Below, in pieces: positions 48,062 through 63,000 of a DNA stretch of 64,000 nt. How positions within the stretch are numbered: the stretch's first letter is position 1; every line of letters begins with the position of its first letter. A model generated the notes under the pieces. It did no database searches and was not told the origin of the DNA. It saw only the letters and a program-made list of their open reading frames with translations. The translations under genes were made by a program, and so were the position numbers. Location: positions 183,169,085 through 183,233,084 of the forward strand of contig CM037880.1 in the NCBI GenBank assembly GCA_021292165.1, given 5' to 3'. The DNA is from Shinisaurus crocodilurus. Taxonomy: Eukaryota > Chordata > Lepidosauria > Squamata > Shinisauridae.

Positions 48062-51000
48062 GGAAGAAAGAATACACAGAGTATTAGAGACTGTTCACTC
48101 CCTCACCTGCTAAGGATCCTGTAAACAAGGAATTCATAATCCAATAAAATGAATCAACTAGTTCACCATAGAAAGAAATTATTATCCCTCTTTAGATGTT
48201 TATTTACACAGTTAATCTTGCTATGCTTATTCTTCTCCAGTGGCTGCTAGTTGGGAGTAGGTCACATACTGATTGGGTGTTATTCATTAGGTTGGATTTT
48301 GTATGGATTTATGTTCCACTATAGTACATTGTCACATCTATAGCTACCTTTTGCATTGCTTGATGTTTACTTCTTCTCTGGGTATTCTGGGTATTCTGGG
48401 TATCTATATTTATCCACCTAGGAGACCACTTCATGCATCTGACAAAGTAGACCCTGCCCATGGAATTATACCACAACAAATGACTTGCTCTTCAAAGTGT
48501 CACAATACTGTGTTGTTGTTGTTGTTGTTGTTGTATTCTGCAATAGACCCTGCCTACCTCTCAGGGGGAGTTATTGCTTTCTGGTTAATACAGATGTAGG
48601 TGTAATGATTATTCAGGGACAATTCCAGCTTGTGATGGGTGAACCACAATTTCTGTGCATACATATCACCACAATACATCTTGGGAACGTGGCATGTGTA
48701 GTATGACATTATTTTTCCACTACTGTGTCACAATGTCATGCATCATGACACATCCTCCTCTGATCATTCTGAACGTTTGAACAGACATTTTTCATTTCCT
48801 TCAGTAAATAAGGGATTACAATAAGTAACATCTGAGCATGCGCAAAGGTGATGGGGTTGGCTCCTTAGTCATGCCAACCACAGAGGACTACACAGACACA
48901 GAAAAAAGAAATTAACTTGTGATAAATCTCTGTTTTAATTATGAAAATGTTACAGTTTCATTGGATTGTCAGGGTTCATTATACATACAGGACTTCTCCA
49001 TAAGGCAATTAACATGCTGCTTTACTGAGGCTTCTTCTTCTGTTTTCTTTGTGCAAGGAAGAGTGTGTCCTTTACATGGTTCCCGCCGGTGGGTTTGTCT
49101 TTCCCTGCTGTTTTGCCACAGGTTCCTCAAAAGGGATTGGCAAACGTTCTTTGAAGGATTGACAGACCATAATAAATACTCCTCCAGGAAGTTAAAGCCA
49201 AACATCTTTATAGCAAAGCTGAGCATGAAATCATAGAATCATAGAATCATAGAAAAGTAGAGTTGGAAGGGGCCTACCAGGCCGTCGAGTCCAACCCCTT
49301 GCTCAATGCAGGAATCCAGGTCAAAGCATCCCTGACAGATAGCTGTCCAGCTGCACCTTGAATGCCTCCAGAGTGGGAGAGCCCACCACCTCCTTAGGTA
49401 GTTGGTTCTATTGTCTTATTGCTCTGACAGTCAGGAAATTTTTCCTGATGTTTAGGTGGAATCTGGGTTCCTGTAACTTGAGCCCATTATTCCGTGTCCT
49501 GCAAACTGGGATGATCAAGAAGAGATCCTGGCCCTCCTCTGTGTGACAACCCTTTAAGTACTGGAAGAGTGCTATCATATCTCCCCTCAGTCTCCTCTTC
49601 TGAAGGCTAAACATGCCCAGTTCTTTCAGTCTCTCCTCATAGGGCCTTGTTTCCAGTCCCTTTATCATCCTTGTTGCCCTCCTCTGAACCCTCTCCAGTT
49701 TGTCTACGTCCTTCTGAAAGTGTGGTGCCCAGAACTGGACGCAGTACTCAAGATGACGCCTAACCAGTGCTGAGTAAAGGGGAATTATCACTTTACTCAA
49801 TTTGGAAGCTATACTTCTATTGATGCAGCCCAAAATAGCATTTGCCTTCTTTGCAGCCACATCACATTGCTGGCTCATATTCAGTTTGTGATCTACCACA
49901 ATTCCAAGATCCTTCTCACTTGTAGTATTGTTGAGCCAAGTGTCCCCCATTCTGTAACTCTGCATTTGGTTTCCTTTCCCTAGGTGCAGCACTTGGCATT
50001 TATCCCTATTAAATTTCATTCTGTTGTTTTCGGCTCAGCGCTCCAGCCTATCGAGATCTCTTTGAATTTTGTTTCTGTGAAGGACTGCCAACCGGTCTTT
50101 TACTCAAGACCAGAGATCAAAGGTGCAAAACTGCCAGCCTTAGCTCTGTCGTCTTGACTTGATTCTTTCAGGGCTTTGCCCTTGGTCTATACACTGATTT
50201 AGCACTGAACCACAGAGAGACCACACACACTGTGTGGGGTAAAACCAGGAAAGTTTATTTAAGGTAAACAGATTACAGTAAAAGGTGGGGAATGAGGGAA
50301 GAGGAAGAAAGGTGGGGAGACACTTTGGTACATACAAGTAGAGCTATAAAACAACAAAACTAGTTCTTTACTATATACGGTAAATACCCAGGCAGTCCCT
50401 TTGTCTCGGGGTTGGTCCTCTTCCCAGGGCTTGCCTCAGCAAAAGAGCCCTACTCCCGCGAAAGCGTGCAGACAACAACCCAAACCAGAAGCCACAGCAG
50501 CAGTATAGATTCTTCCCCCACCCTTCCTTTCAGTAGCCCAGGTGTCTTTAGCCAATCAGGATGAACTTCATCTGGGCCAGGCAGGGGAGGGGTGGCTCTT
50601 TGCCACATTTGCATGCAAATAGCTGTGGCACCGGCCATCAAAGACATGGGAGACTCTGTGGCGTCAGGAGCCATCAGAGAAACTATGTACATTTTGCATT
50701 TCCCAGCCCCCAACTGGGATTATACTTGTTTACACGTGAGGAGGTGTGTGTGTGTGTGGTGCAGGAAACTCTGACGCTTTTTCTCCACAGTTTCTGCCTT
50801 CCAGAGTATTAGCTGTTCCACCCAACTTTGGGTCATCTGCAAATTTGATAAGCATTCCCTGCACCTGCTCATCCAAGTCATTAATAAAAATGTTGAAGAG
50901 CACTGGGCCCAGGACCGAGCCCTGTGGTACCCCGCTCGTTACCTCTCCCCAGTTTGAGAAGGAACCATTGATAAGCACTCTTTGAGTCAGATTCTGTAGC

Positions 51001-54000
51001 CAATTGTGGATCCACCTGATAGTTGTTCCATCTAGCCCACTTTTAGCTAGCTTGCTAATCAGGACATCATGGGGCACTTTGTCGAAAGCTTTGCTGAAGT
51101 CCGGATATATTATGTCCACAGCATTCCCACAGTCCACAAGGGAGGTTACCCGATCAAAAAATGAGATCAGATTAGTCTGGCAGGATTTGTTCTTGACAAA
51201 TCCATGCTGGGTTCTAGTAATCACTGCATTGTTTTCAAGGTGCTTGCAAACTGACTTTTTTATAATCTGCTCCAAAATTTTCCCAGGGATTGATGTCAGA
51301 CTGACTGGCCTATAGTTCCCAGGTTCCTCCTTCTTGCCCTTTTTGAAGATGGGAACAACATTTGCCCTCCTCCAGTCATCTGGCACTTCACCTGTCTTCC
51401 ATGGCTTCTCAAAGATAATAGACAGTGGTTCTGAGAGTTCTTCTGCCAGTTCCTTTATTACTCGAGGATGCAGCTCATCAGGCCCTGGAGATTTAAACTC
51501 GTTCAGAGTAATCAGGTGCTCCTTGACCATTTGCCTATCAATCTCAAGCTGCAATCCTGCCCCTTCAGTCTGCACTGCAGTCAGGTTTGCCAGGGGGGTC
51601 ATAGACCCTCTTTTGGGAGAAGACTGAGCCGAACTAGGAATTGAACACTTCTGCCTCTTCTTTGTCTTCTGTTATCAATTTGCCATCCTCATTGTGTAGT
51701 TGAACCACCATTTCTTTCCTCTGTCTTTTACTATGCATGTATCTGAAGAAAGCTTTCTTGTTGTTTTTAGCATCCCTCGCTAACCTTAGCTCATTCTCAG
51801 CTTTAGCCTTCCTGACACTATTCCTGCAGTTCTGTGCTACCTGCCTGTACTCTTCCCTTGTAGCCTGTCCTTCCTTCCACTTCCTATATGTGTCCTTTTT
51901 TGTTTTCAGGTCATCTTTGAGTTTATTGTGAAGCCACATTGGCTTCTTCTGTTGCCCTCTGCTTTTTTTCCTTGTGGGAATTGTTTGCAATTGTGCCTTT
52001 AAATTTTCCTTTTTTAAAAACTCCCACCCATCCTGGGCTCCTTTTCTCATTAGAGTTGCTTGCCATGGGACCTTACTTATCATTGTTCTGAGTTTGTTAA
52101 AATTGGCTTTCCTAAAATCCAGGGTACGCATTTGGCTACACTCAGCTTTTGCTTCCTTTAGAATCAAGAACTCAAGTATAACATGGTCACTTTCCCCCAG
52201 AGTTCCCGAAACTGCCACTTTATCTACTAACTCGTCTCTGTTGGTTAGAATAAGGCAAGGATAGCCGATCCTCTAGTACAATGCTATGCCTTCCTCCAAG
52301 TTCCCTGGTGGAAATCCCACCCCTTAGCTACACAGTCACTGTATTATTTCCAACCAACCCGAATGCTAGTTCCAGCAGCTCTCTGCCTGGGTATCAACTT
52401 TCAGCGTTGGGGCTTCAGCAGGGCTCTCTGAACAGCTTCCTCTGCTCCTCCTTGCTTCTTCCAATTCTTCAGCACTCCACCACTACACACACAACCAATC
52501 AACCAACCAACCACCGCTACCAACCACCACACTTCAGTCTGCATTTGCTAGTCTTATATACAATTCTAGCACCAAACTCCATGGGCTGCAGACCTTGTGT
52601 TTAAATGATAGCACCTGTGTGTTGAGCAGTGTCATTCTTCTGGCCAGCAGCCAGGTCACATGTTACTGGAGATTGCATCAGCCTGTCGGCTGACAACTCC
52701 TGGCTAGCAGCCAACTCACATGCTAGCAAATCAAGCAAGGTCATGCCTTGCTATTACAGATCATGATACAGAGTTTAGTGTAATACAGATCATAATACAG
52801 AGTATCAAGGCAGGCCTGTGGCTTACGCTGGCTCAGCTTGTCTGAGTGTGGAAAGCTAAGCAGGGTCAGGCCTGGTTATTACTTGGATGGGAGACCCCTC
52901 CTCTAGTTTCCTGCATTAAGCAGGGGGTTGGACTTGATAGCCTTGTAGGCTCCTTCCAACTCTATGATCTATGAAATCTATGAGTGTTGTGCAACACTGC
53001 ACTCCTCGCCCTCTTCCACAACTCCCATTACACCTGCCTTTCTATATACAGGTAGTCCCTGAGTTAAGAACGTCAGACTTACAGACAACCCATACTTAAG
53101 AACGGACTTCTGGGTTCCCCGGCGCTATGTCGTTTACGTAGAGTACATAGCGTAGTATACTACGCAATTTGCATAATTTACGCAATTTGCGTAAATGCTG
53201 ATTTTAACATATAGAGCGCTATGCTGTTCTGACTTACATACAAATTCGACTTAAAGACATTCTTAAGAACGGAACTTGTTCGTAACCTGGGGATTGCCTG
53301 TATTCCTTTACCGAACCACAAGGTGGCACTGTGGTATAGCTGCAGTATAGCGGAATTGCGACAATACACGAGACTTCCATTCCAGTTTGTTCTGCATTTC
53401 AAATTTAATAGCTGAATTTCCTCGCTCTAAAAAGAGCTGCAAAAATGGCTGGAAAACAAAGAGACCCTGGAGGATTACTATGTCATATAATGGACCCACA
53501 AACTTCTGTGAGTGAGGGATCATGAGCTCACAAACTTCTGTGAGTGAGGGATCATGAGCTCACAATAATGCTTCGTGTAGAGAAGCCCACAGGAAATCAC
53601 AAACAGACTAGATTCAACATACGGACCAATTTTGAGTTTCGGCAGCATCATTAATTCAGGCTCAACCTGCTTTTTAGGTTAGAGAGGACTGGGAACACAA
53701 AAGCTAATTGCTACAAATGTGGCATTAACAAATTAGAAGATGTTTAATTGCTGGAATAGTCTTTGTGGAATGATTGTGGGAGCAAATCATTTTCAGGGGA
53801 TATAAAACAGCTGAAAAAAATGTATGAAGGATGTTTGGTGACTTTCTATTCTGGTGCCTTAGTTGTGGCCTTGATAACAAGAAAAAGCCTCCTGCTCAAT
53901 AGTTTGTTTGCTTCCTACTTCATCATATGAAGCAATAGCATCAAGGACTGTCACAACTAGGGGCAGGATGCTGGTTGCATAGAGTTCACCTCCCCCCCAA

Positions 54001-57000
54001 CCCCCCCCCCCAAAAAAAAACCTTGGGAAGGCACATTGATCATTGCTCCCCATCACATGCCCCATTCTGAGGTTGGGAAGGCATGCCAGGAGTGTTTTCC
54101 CATTTCCCGTAAAATGTTTTGTGAGTAGCATATTGTGGCATTCCTGCTATTTGTTTGTGACATAGAATGCTCTGGATTCTGGATATAGATTGATAGAAAT
54201 GCTGTCTCGAGGCATTTGATGACCATTTTATACAGGGGTGCAAACCTCAGGCCCAGGGACCAAATCCAGCCCTCCCGGGCATCCCTGGAAGGCCACATCC
54301 CATTCCCCTTTCCCCCAACCAGCATTTGTGCAGCAATTTCCTTGCTTTTGTGCAGTTTTTCCCCCATTCTAAAAGGTTGAAATGCCTCTCCTAAGACATA
54401 GTTACTGGCAGTAATAGCTTTAAGCTAAAAAATGCTGGTAATTTTGGTATTTTGGCTTTGCCCCTTTTGCCTTTGGCCCTCACCCTTTTTGCCTTCAGCT
54501 TCACTCACCTTTGCAATGGAATTTGGCCCTCGGGCTAAAAGAGGTTCTGCACCCCAATTTAATCCCTTCCATCTCTGATTTTACAAGCAGAATATTCCAT
54601 GTTTCTTAGAGATTTTCCTAAATATCCCGAAACAATATTTTCCAATAGGAAACCATTTAAGAAAAGGAGAAAAAGCATTTTCCTTTCATAAGCTTAAAAT
54701 ATATTAAAACAGTAACAAGTTTTTGTTTCTGCTTCTCTCTACCCTCCTTCAAATATAGACATGGGATATAGAGCTGGAGAGATCGGCACAAGTCCTGGGC
54801 TGAGACATGTCTTTGGGAACATGGGCCAGCAAGTCTTCTTCCATCTATTGGACAGAACTTGGGAGCACATTGGGGAAGGTATAAAGAGAATATATGTTAC
54901 AAATGTTATCAAACAGTGTGAAAATGTGATCTTTTGGTTAAATGTGATAGAAATTGTCTCTGTTGATTACAGCAGCAGCTGTCTGAATGATTTGCATTTC
55001 TTTGGTTATTTTTTGTAGATATAGACCTCTAACATTTCATGTCCAAGCATGGTATGATGAAGTGAGAGACTTTAGCTATCCCTATCCTCAAGAATGCAAC
55101 CCTTATTGCCCCTATAGATGCTCTGGGCCTGTGTGCACACATTATACACAGGTGGGTATGATTTTTTTAAACTTTCCAATTATAAGCTTATGCTCATCAG
55201 TTTGATGTAAGGTATTTTAGGAGCATAGAAAGCTGATAGAAAATTTGAAAGTCATAAAACATTCACTTTGAGCAGGAATAGTTCAAACCTGTACTAAGCT
55301 CTAATTCATGCAACCTTTTATTTGACCACACAACCTCCCCCAAATAAACCCTTATTTCAGTCTATGTATCTGTTGTTGTTTTTTCATATGGGCAGAATGT
55401 GCATGCTGAATCTGTCATGTGAAGTACATGATACTAGTATGGATGTCCACTAATGCAACCTTTGGACCCAATCCATACTGTGAATTGGTAAATTCTCTGT
55501 CTGCATGCATTGTCAGGGCTGCTTACTAGGAGACTCTGTACTGGATTGAGAACAAAGTGGCAAAAACTTTCCATAAGCAATGTTGGAAATTACTAGGCAA
55601 AAGAGGTAATTCTCAATCACATGGAAAGTCCATGTTGATTTGCTCATAAATATTCAAAAGTTGCTATTATAATGAATAAAACACACAACACATTATATCA
55701 TACTTATAATGAAACCCCATATTTTTATGCAAGATCAAGGATCAAAATATTTTCTTTCAATGAGATTGACAGGCTGATGGAATCCCATCAAAATCCACTT
55801 GTGTTAGCCACAGATCTGCCATCTAGTAGTTACCATTTCCCCAACAATAGTCAATTTTTAGTTATATCAATGAATGCTCATTGAGATCCTTATATTAAAC
55901 ATGCTCTCTGTATATGAGTGAAGTATGCCTGTAAATATTTTTGTGTAAGGGAAAATGAAACGGTGCTTTTTAACTTTTAGAGATTGCATTATTATTGTTT
56001 TAGTTTGAATCAGGTGTTTAACCACTTTTTGTCTTTTTGTCCTCTAGGTTGTATGGGCAACAAGTAGCAGAATAGGTTGTGCTGTTAACTTGTGCCATAA
56101 CATGAATGTCTGGGGACAGATATGGCCAAAAGCAATTTACTTGGTGTGTAATTATTCGCCAAAGTAAGTATGCATATGATAGATAAATGGGCTAACTACA
56201 TGGTATACAGAAAGATGTGTAAAAGAACACCAGTGCCATTTTTAAAAAAAAAAAAGAAAAGAAAAGCTGGTGTGTGTGTGTGTGTGTGTCAATTTTGATT
56301 GGAGTAATGGTGTGAGGGAGCGCTTAACTCTCTCCCGATGTATTACTTCTCCACTCCAAATTCTCCCCTGCCCCATGCTGCTTCACTCCATGAGACTCTG
56401 GACATGAGTGTGTGAAGGTTACCGTAAGTATTCTCTCTCTCCACCCTTACTTGTTTACTCCAAATCCCCCCTCATTTGTTTTCTAAAAGATTATGAGACC
56501 TGTGTGATCAATCACATGGGGGTTGGTCACAGAAAAGCTGTACCCACATGCCTGTAACATGTACCCTAATCCCAACACCCACATTTATTTAGAAAGTACA
56601 GGGCGGCATATAATCCACTACCTAGTGTTGGAGAAATAACAGACTGAATTTTCTGTTTCAGGTTTCTACAACAATGTGTTGCATTGTTTCTAGCAGAGCT
56701 TTTCTACAGTGCAATGCTAACACATTTTAAATTTTGAGAGCTCCGACCTAAATCTGTTATAGTCCAAAATCACAACATTCCAAGCATTCTCTAAAATCTG
56801 CCAGCTCTATTTATGAACATAATCTGCTCATTTTGTAACTGATGATTAGAAGAGATCTGGTTGGCAGCAGTTCAGCTGAATTATGGTGCTCTTCCATGAT
56901 GTTAAATAAGGCTGCACTCAGCTACATTCTTGCTTGGCATTGGAACAGCATGGGCAGGATATTCCAGCACTACGCCAGTGGAGACTACAGTGACTGTGAG

Positions 57001-60000
57001 ACTACGTACCCCTTTCTTTCCCCCTTGGGGGTTGCAGTGGAATTCTGTGTATGGTGGCAGCTTGTTGTGCTATGTGCATCCAGGTTGTAATCCTGCTAGG
57101 CAAGTGCTCATGGTGCTTGACAACAATCAGAGCTGAGTGCCTGGCCTTAGACAACAGCTTGCCTGCAAGTAGGGATGTTTGCTTCCCTTATATGGGTGAC
57201 AATGCTCCCCACAGTTGGGGAGCTCCGTCAGCTTAACTGTCATGGTGGTGGTATATCTGGCATTCTACCAGTGTATCAGGGTTTCTGCCAAACCCTACAG
57301 CCCCTTGACCAATGCGACTCAAGTATAGGATTGCTCTGTTTCTCTTGCAGAGCTGTGGAATATATATGTATAAAGTGGGAAACTGTTCAAGCGTTGGTAG
57401 TTACAATTAGGGAAGAGAATTGGTTTTTGAATTGCAGTTTGCTTAGTACTAACATAAAAACAAATCATGGCTGACTTCTAACATGGTAAGGAATGCTTGG
57501 CAGCTATTGTACATCTTGCTACTCATGTTCAGAGGCCTTCTGTGTTGACATAATATGATACTGTCATTGTACCTCATTTGAATAGAAAGCCTCTGAGCAT
57601 ATGCATGCCTATGAAGTCAGTGAAGTCCATGGAGTGAAGTCTACATCAGTAAAGCCTGTGGAGCAGCCGGAGCCTGCTGGATTCAACTAAGTTCACTCAT
57701 GAACTTAGTTTACAGGGGCATTCAGAGTCTGAAGCAAATTCTAGATTTCACTGTGGAAGACAGTTGGAAGCCTGATGGAGGAAAAAAAATCAATTCTGCT
57801 AAATTATTTCCAAAACAAAATGAAGCTGTTCTACAGTCACTGGAATACATCTAAAAACTCTGTGGCATCCAGCAGTGCCTTGAACTGTGTTGCAAATACA
57901 TGCTTTATTACTCCCATCATATTTTTGTCTGTTGATTGGGAATAATTGGATTCCAGTGAAGACAGAATAACAACCTCCGTAGGGGAAGAAGCTGCTTCCC
58001 CTTCAAAGAGGGCAGCAGTAATTAATACCCCCACCAAAGCTGCAGCCTATTCCTACTGGGTTATTGCATTGTGGAGCTACCTTTGAAGAGTCTTCAGAAA
58101 CTTTAGTTGGTCCAGAATGCAGCTGCAAGGAGACTGGTGGGGACTTGCTTATGGGACCATGTTACACCATTCATGCAACAACTGCCTTGGTTACCAATTT
58201 GTTTCTGAGAACAACTGAAAGTGTTGGTCATTACCTTTAAAAGACTGAAATGGTTTCCTCCTGCCTAATTTCTGATGGATAGGTCCCTTGTTGTGTTCTG
58301 TCTATCATGGAAGCACAATTGAGTAGGACAAGAGAGAGGGCCTTCTCAGTGGCCGAACCCAGACTGTGGGACACCTTGCCGGGTGGTTGGTCTCTCTCTC
58401 TCTCTCTCTCTGTTTTCAGCAATTCATCGAAGAGATTTCTATTCCAGCAAGGCTTTTGTTTTGAGAAGCAGACAAAGTTTTTAATGGTTTGATATTAATT
58501 GCTGACATTGCCCTTTTTATTGAATGTTTTATATTGCATTATGAAATTGTTGTGAGTCACCCTGAGTGGTACAATTGCACTAGAAGGGCGGGGTAGAACT
58601 GCTTTAATTAATTAGTTAATTTATTTGGTTATTTATTATTACATTTCTAAGTTACTGACTTAAGTATCAACTTTTGGGAATCCTGAAAAGGCATTGCACA
58701 GAGAGGGCATTTTGCACACGCAGTTTTATTTATTTATTTATTATATTTATACCCCGCCTTTTTTCCTGCAAGGAACCCAAGGCGGCTTACATAATCATCC
58801 TCCTCCTCCTCCATTTTATCCTCACGACAGCGCTGTGAGGTAGGTTAGGCTGAGAGTCAATGACTGGCCCAAAGTCACCCAGTGAGTTTCATGGCCGAGC
58901 AGGGACTAGAACCCGGATCTCCTGGGTCCCAGTCCAACACTCTCACCACTACGCCACACACACAATGCATGGGTGTTCTCTACAGACATTCTAATGAATG
59001 CATATAGGTCAGTCTATTTTGTTATGCTGACTATGCCCCCCAAAGCTTCCTTCCCATAGTCAGGTGTCTGACCTAGCTACCTACATATCACAAATGAAAA
59101 CTAAAGCATAAAGAATTATTAAATCCCTTTCCCTTCTCTACAGTACAGACCTACCAGTTTCCTAAGGCAGGCATGTTGAACTGCTTTCAGCCCTAGGGCC
59201 AAATTCCATTTAGGAGAAGCTCTTGGACACCACATTCCAGTGGTGGGTGGGGGCCAAAGGGCAGGGCCAAAAATACAAAAAAATAATGTAGATTCTGTTC
59301 CCCTGCCCTAAGGAGTACGCAACCCAATCGCTCCTCCACTCTCATTAGGAAAAATACTGATGCCACTCAGTTTTGCCCATTATCCACCTCAGCTTTCACG
59401 TTTGAAATTCACCAGTTCCTTCAATACTCCTGCCTTCACCAGTGGTGAAGCAGGATTAATAGCCTTCCAACCCTACTTCTGAGGATCAGCTATAAATGTT
59501 GTAACTATAGATCATGTTCTCCTGTTTCCCATTTATTATGCTGGTTGATCAATAAAATCATGCTTCAAAAGCCCGCAGTAGTCTGTTCCCTACCAAAGGG
59601 TCTTCTAGTGCATCCCTTTGGTGGTTCATCTACAGTTCACAACATATGTTGCAAACTATAGCTGCTGCTACTGTTCTTAAGACACCAGACAGGAAGGATG
59701 ACTGGTGTCCCCCAAAAGTACTCCAGGTGAAACAAATAGCCCCTCTGGGTGGGAGAGAATTACACTCACAACCACAGGTGCTAGATGTGTCCTTATTAGG
59801 TCAGTAGTGGTGCTTTTTAACTATGAAAGACAAAATATTTATCATGAATTTATTTCACTAAATAATTTTCCCTCCTCCTAGGGGCAATTGGTGGGGACAT
59901 GCTCCGTACAAGCATGGTCGCTCATGTTCTGCATGTCCACCTAGTTTTGGAGGAGGCTGCAGAGAAAATCTTTGTTATAAAGGTATGTAATCAGCTAATT

Positions 60001-63000
60001 AGAATATATCTCTACTGCCAGCCTTCCACTTTTCTTGGTGTCCTAGGCTGTGGGAAGGAAGTTTCTAATTTCATAGGGAGTCCTGTGTATTAGGCAAGGG
60101 CTACTTCATGTTTTTTTTGCTGTATGTAAAGGAACTGTGTTAGAGATAAAAATGTAACTGATCATGGTTTTTATAACCTGATAGGTCATCCTTTTGCCCT
60201 GTACCATTAACTCAAATGAGCTATGTTCTCAGCTTCTGAATTCCTCTAGTAACGGAAATGGAAATAACTGTGAAAAAAAAGGTGGTTGGTTGAAATTAAT
60301 CACATCCAGATTTTAAAAAGTCAGAAAACCTAAGTAATTGTTGATTTCTGTCCCACTGCTTATCATCATAACTTAGTTGAGCACCTTTTAACGCCAATTC
60401 TTTGGCTTTAGCAATTTGTACTTAAAAGGCTTTGGTAAATAAAACCTGAAAATAGCTATATTATTCCATCTTGCGAGAAACATTAAAATTCATGCAATTA
60501 ATTCATTTAGAAACATCTTCAGTTTACTCTAATTCAGAACCTTCTGAACTCAATAGAAGTCCTTTCCAGACATTCAGGTGGGGATAATGTGACATCTCTA
60601 CCCCCTGACCTACGTGTATTGATTAGAAAGTTGGTAGAGAGCCCCTGAACATCTGTACATACAGAGGGCTCTTGCTATGAGATCTGGAACCCTGCTTTGC
60701 AATACAGTATTGAGTGCATGGAGAGAGTCTTCTGCATTGCTCTCTATAGACATCATAATGAACCACATATGTTGGGGGAGGAGCCTGCCACTGTGATGCT
60801 GCTCCCATATATGTTCATTATCCCCAGATTGACGACCTGAAAAGTACTCGATAAGCTCTCATTGTTTGAGTAACTTTTCATTTGTTTCTTGATACATTGG
60901 CTTTTGTTTCTGACATTCACTTACTACTGTGATTAGATGAACCCTACTATAAGACAGTTTTTTGGTAGTAAAAACAATGATCATAAGCCATCTGCAATTA
61001 AACAATTTAAAGTCCCATTGATTTCACATGGGAGAGATTTACTCACAACGGGACCTTGAAGTGTTTTAAGGCTGCATTCCTATGAGTAAGCTCTTTTGAA
61101 CTCAGTGGAACTTACTTCCAAGAAAACATGCGTAGAATTGCTCTGTAACTTTGGTTTTATCATGGCTAGTAAAGACACACCAGATATTAATGCCATTTTC
61201 AATTTACATTCATTGGATTGTGTGGAGAAAGACTGCAACTGTCCTTCTTGGCGGGTTCGGCCACTCAGGGGTTAACCCGGACTCGGGTAGCCCTCTATCA
61301 GCGGTACGCAGCTCTCTGGCAGAAGCCGCGACCAATTATAACGCAGGCAAAGCGAGGAGACCGAGTTTTGAATGGACGCTACTACACTGTTATGGGTAAA
61401 CAGAGTTTAATGGAGCGTAACAGAACATATACAAAGCACCACGCTAGGCACACACCACAATTGAGCTGGTAGCGAGCCGCAAAAGCAATACAGACAGTCG
61501 TACCTGGAAATGCCTTGTTCCTAGAAAGCCGCTTAACTCCAAAAGGGCTGTTCTATGTTAGCGTTGTTCACTGGGAGCTCCCCCAGGGTTGAAGGTGGTT
61601 TGACCTGAGCCATGGACCTTGCAGCTTGCTGCCTCACGACCAACAACCCTTTTCCCGCCACTGACCCTGGGCTTTATACCCTCTGTTGGGCCCCCTCCTT
61701 CTTGTCGTGCCCCCTCCTGGCACGACCGGTTTTTCTTGTTTGCCCGGCACAAAGGAGTCTTTGGCTGTTCCTTTCTTCTATCCAACACCTGGGAATGAAT
61801 ATTCCACAGCTCCTTCGGCTGCCAGACCAGGGATGTTAATGACTCCTATTGTGATTCTTGGGTGTCTGATGCTATCTTGCGGTATGTGTGCATATACATG
61901 TGTGGGGGAGGAGCTATGGCTTTCTCTTCACAGATTGTTCACACATAATGACAATCCATTGCTTGTTTAAACCATGGGTTGTCAGCCATGAGTGGGAGTG
62001 AGTGAGCATGCTGCCTCTGACATGCTGTTCACTTCCACTTTCGATTGCCACATATGGTAGGTAAACTCTGGGTTGTTTAACCCCTAAACAACCCAGAGTG
62101 TCCGGGTACAGATGTCATGCCAACAACCTATGAACAGGGCAATCGTAGGTTGGTAATTGAAAGTGGAAGTGAGGAACGTGCCAGCGCTCCCCCTCACCTC
62201 TACCAGTTTGTGGGTTAAATAATCCACAAATTGGCATTATGTGTGAACCGGGTCACTGAATTAAGTCTGTTGTGAAAAAATAGTAATTACTTAATATATT
62301 TGCTACAACAGAAGGTTCCGAAAGGATTTACTCTCCAGAGATAGAAACCAATGAGATTGAACGGCAGCAATCACATGTCCAGGATGCATCACAAAATCGA
62401 TTAAGGCCACATGCAACTGCCCATGATGATGGTGAAAGAAATGAAGTCATAAGCAAACAACAAATGTGTAAGGAAAGATTTATTTTGTTTTATTTTTTAA
62501 TTGGCTACCCAAACACCTTGAAACACTGCAATCATACTGACTGCTTTTTCCTCAGCTCAAATGGTTTCCTGTGAAGTACGGTTAAGGGACCAGTGCAAAG
62601 GAACAACTTGTAATAGGTAGGATACACTTCACGGTTTATTCAGAATCCCTAAGACCATGTGCATGTTATCTATCTAAGTAAACCTATTTTCTTGCCATTC
62701 ATTCTTAGATCAATTTCTGTTTTAATTTTCTAGATATGAATGTCCTGCTGGCTGCTTGGACAGCAGTGCCAAAGTTGTTGGAAGTGTACATTTTGACATG
62801 GTAAAAATACTGTAATTCATATTCAGTGTAGCACTGTTGATTATATATATATTTTTAGCTAGGAAGGTTAGAGGCAGCCCCATCCTATGTGGATGTCCAT
62901 GTCCCTCCAAACTGAGAGGATTATGGGCATCCTATTGAGGGCGGGAAGAGTGTGGTGGATAGGATTGCCGCCACGCTCCCCTCGCCCTCAAAAACATTTA

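Larger units (their letters stand above)
49228..52265 (-). mobile_element. CR1 LINE, 5'-truncated, split by an LTR insertion
   Basis: On the minus strand, 52265-51630 translates to the end of the endonuclease and the linker (GTLGESDHV, then [15 protein letters not shown]). From 51602 down comes the reverse transcriptase ([57 protein letters not shown]). After the LTR comes the CR1 C-terminal part ([34 protein letters not shown]). The 3' end is the CR1 tail with repeated ATTCTATG at about 49228-49255. The endonuclease start is missing and there are several stops, so it is dead. It lies in CRISPLD1 intron 2, antisense to the gene. Confidence 0.93.

Noticed and set aside
52812..52983. Possible 5S rRNA gene
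   Set aside because: Only the internal promoter part matches 5S rRNA, the ends differ and a CR1-like tail is fused. It is a SINE, not an rRNA gene.
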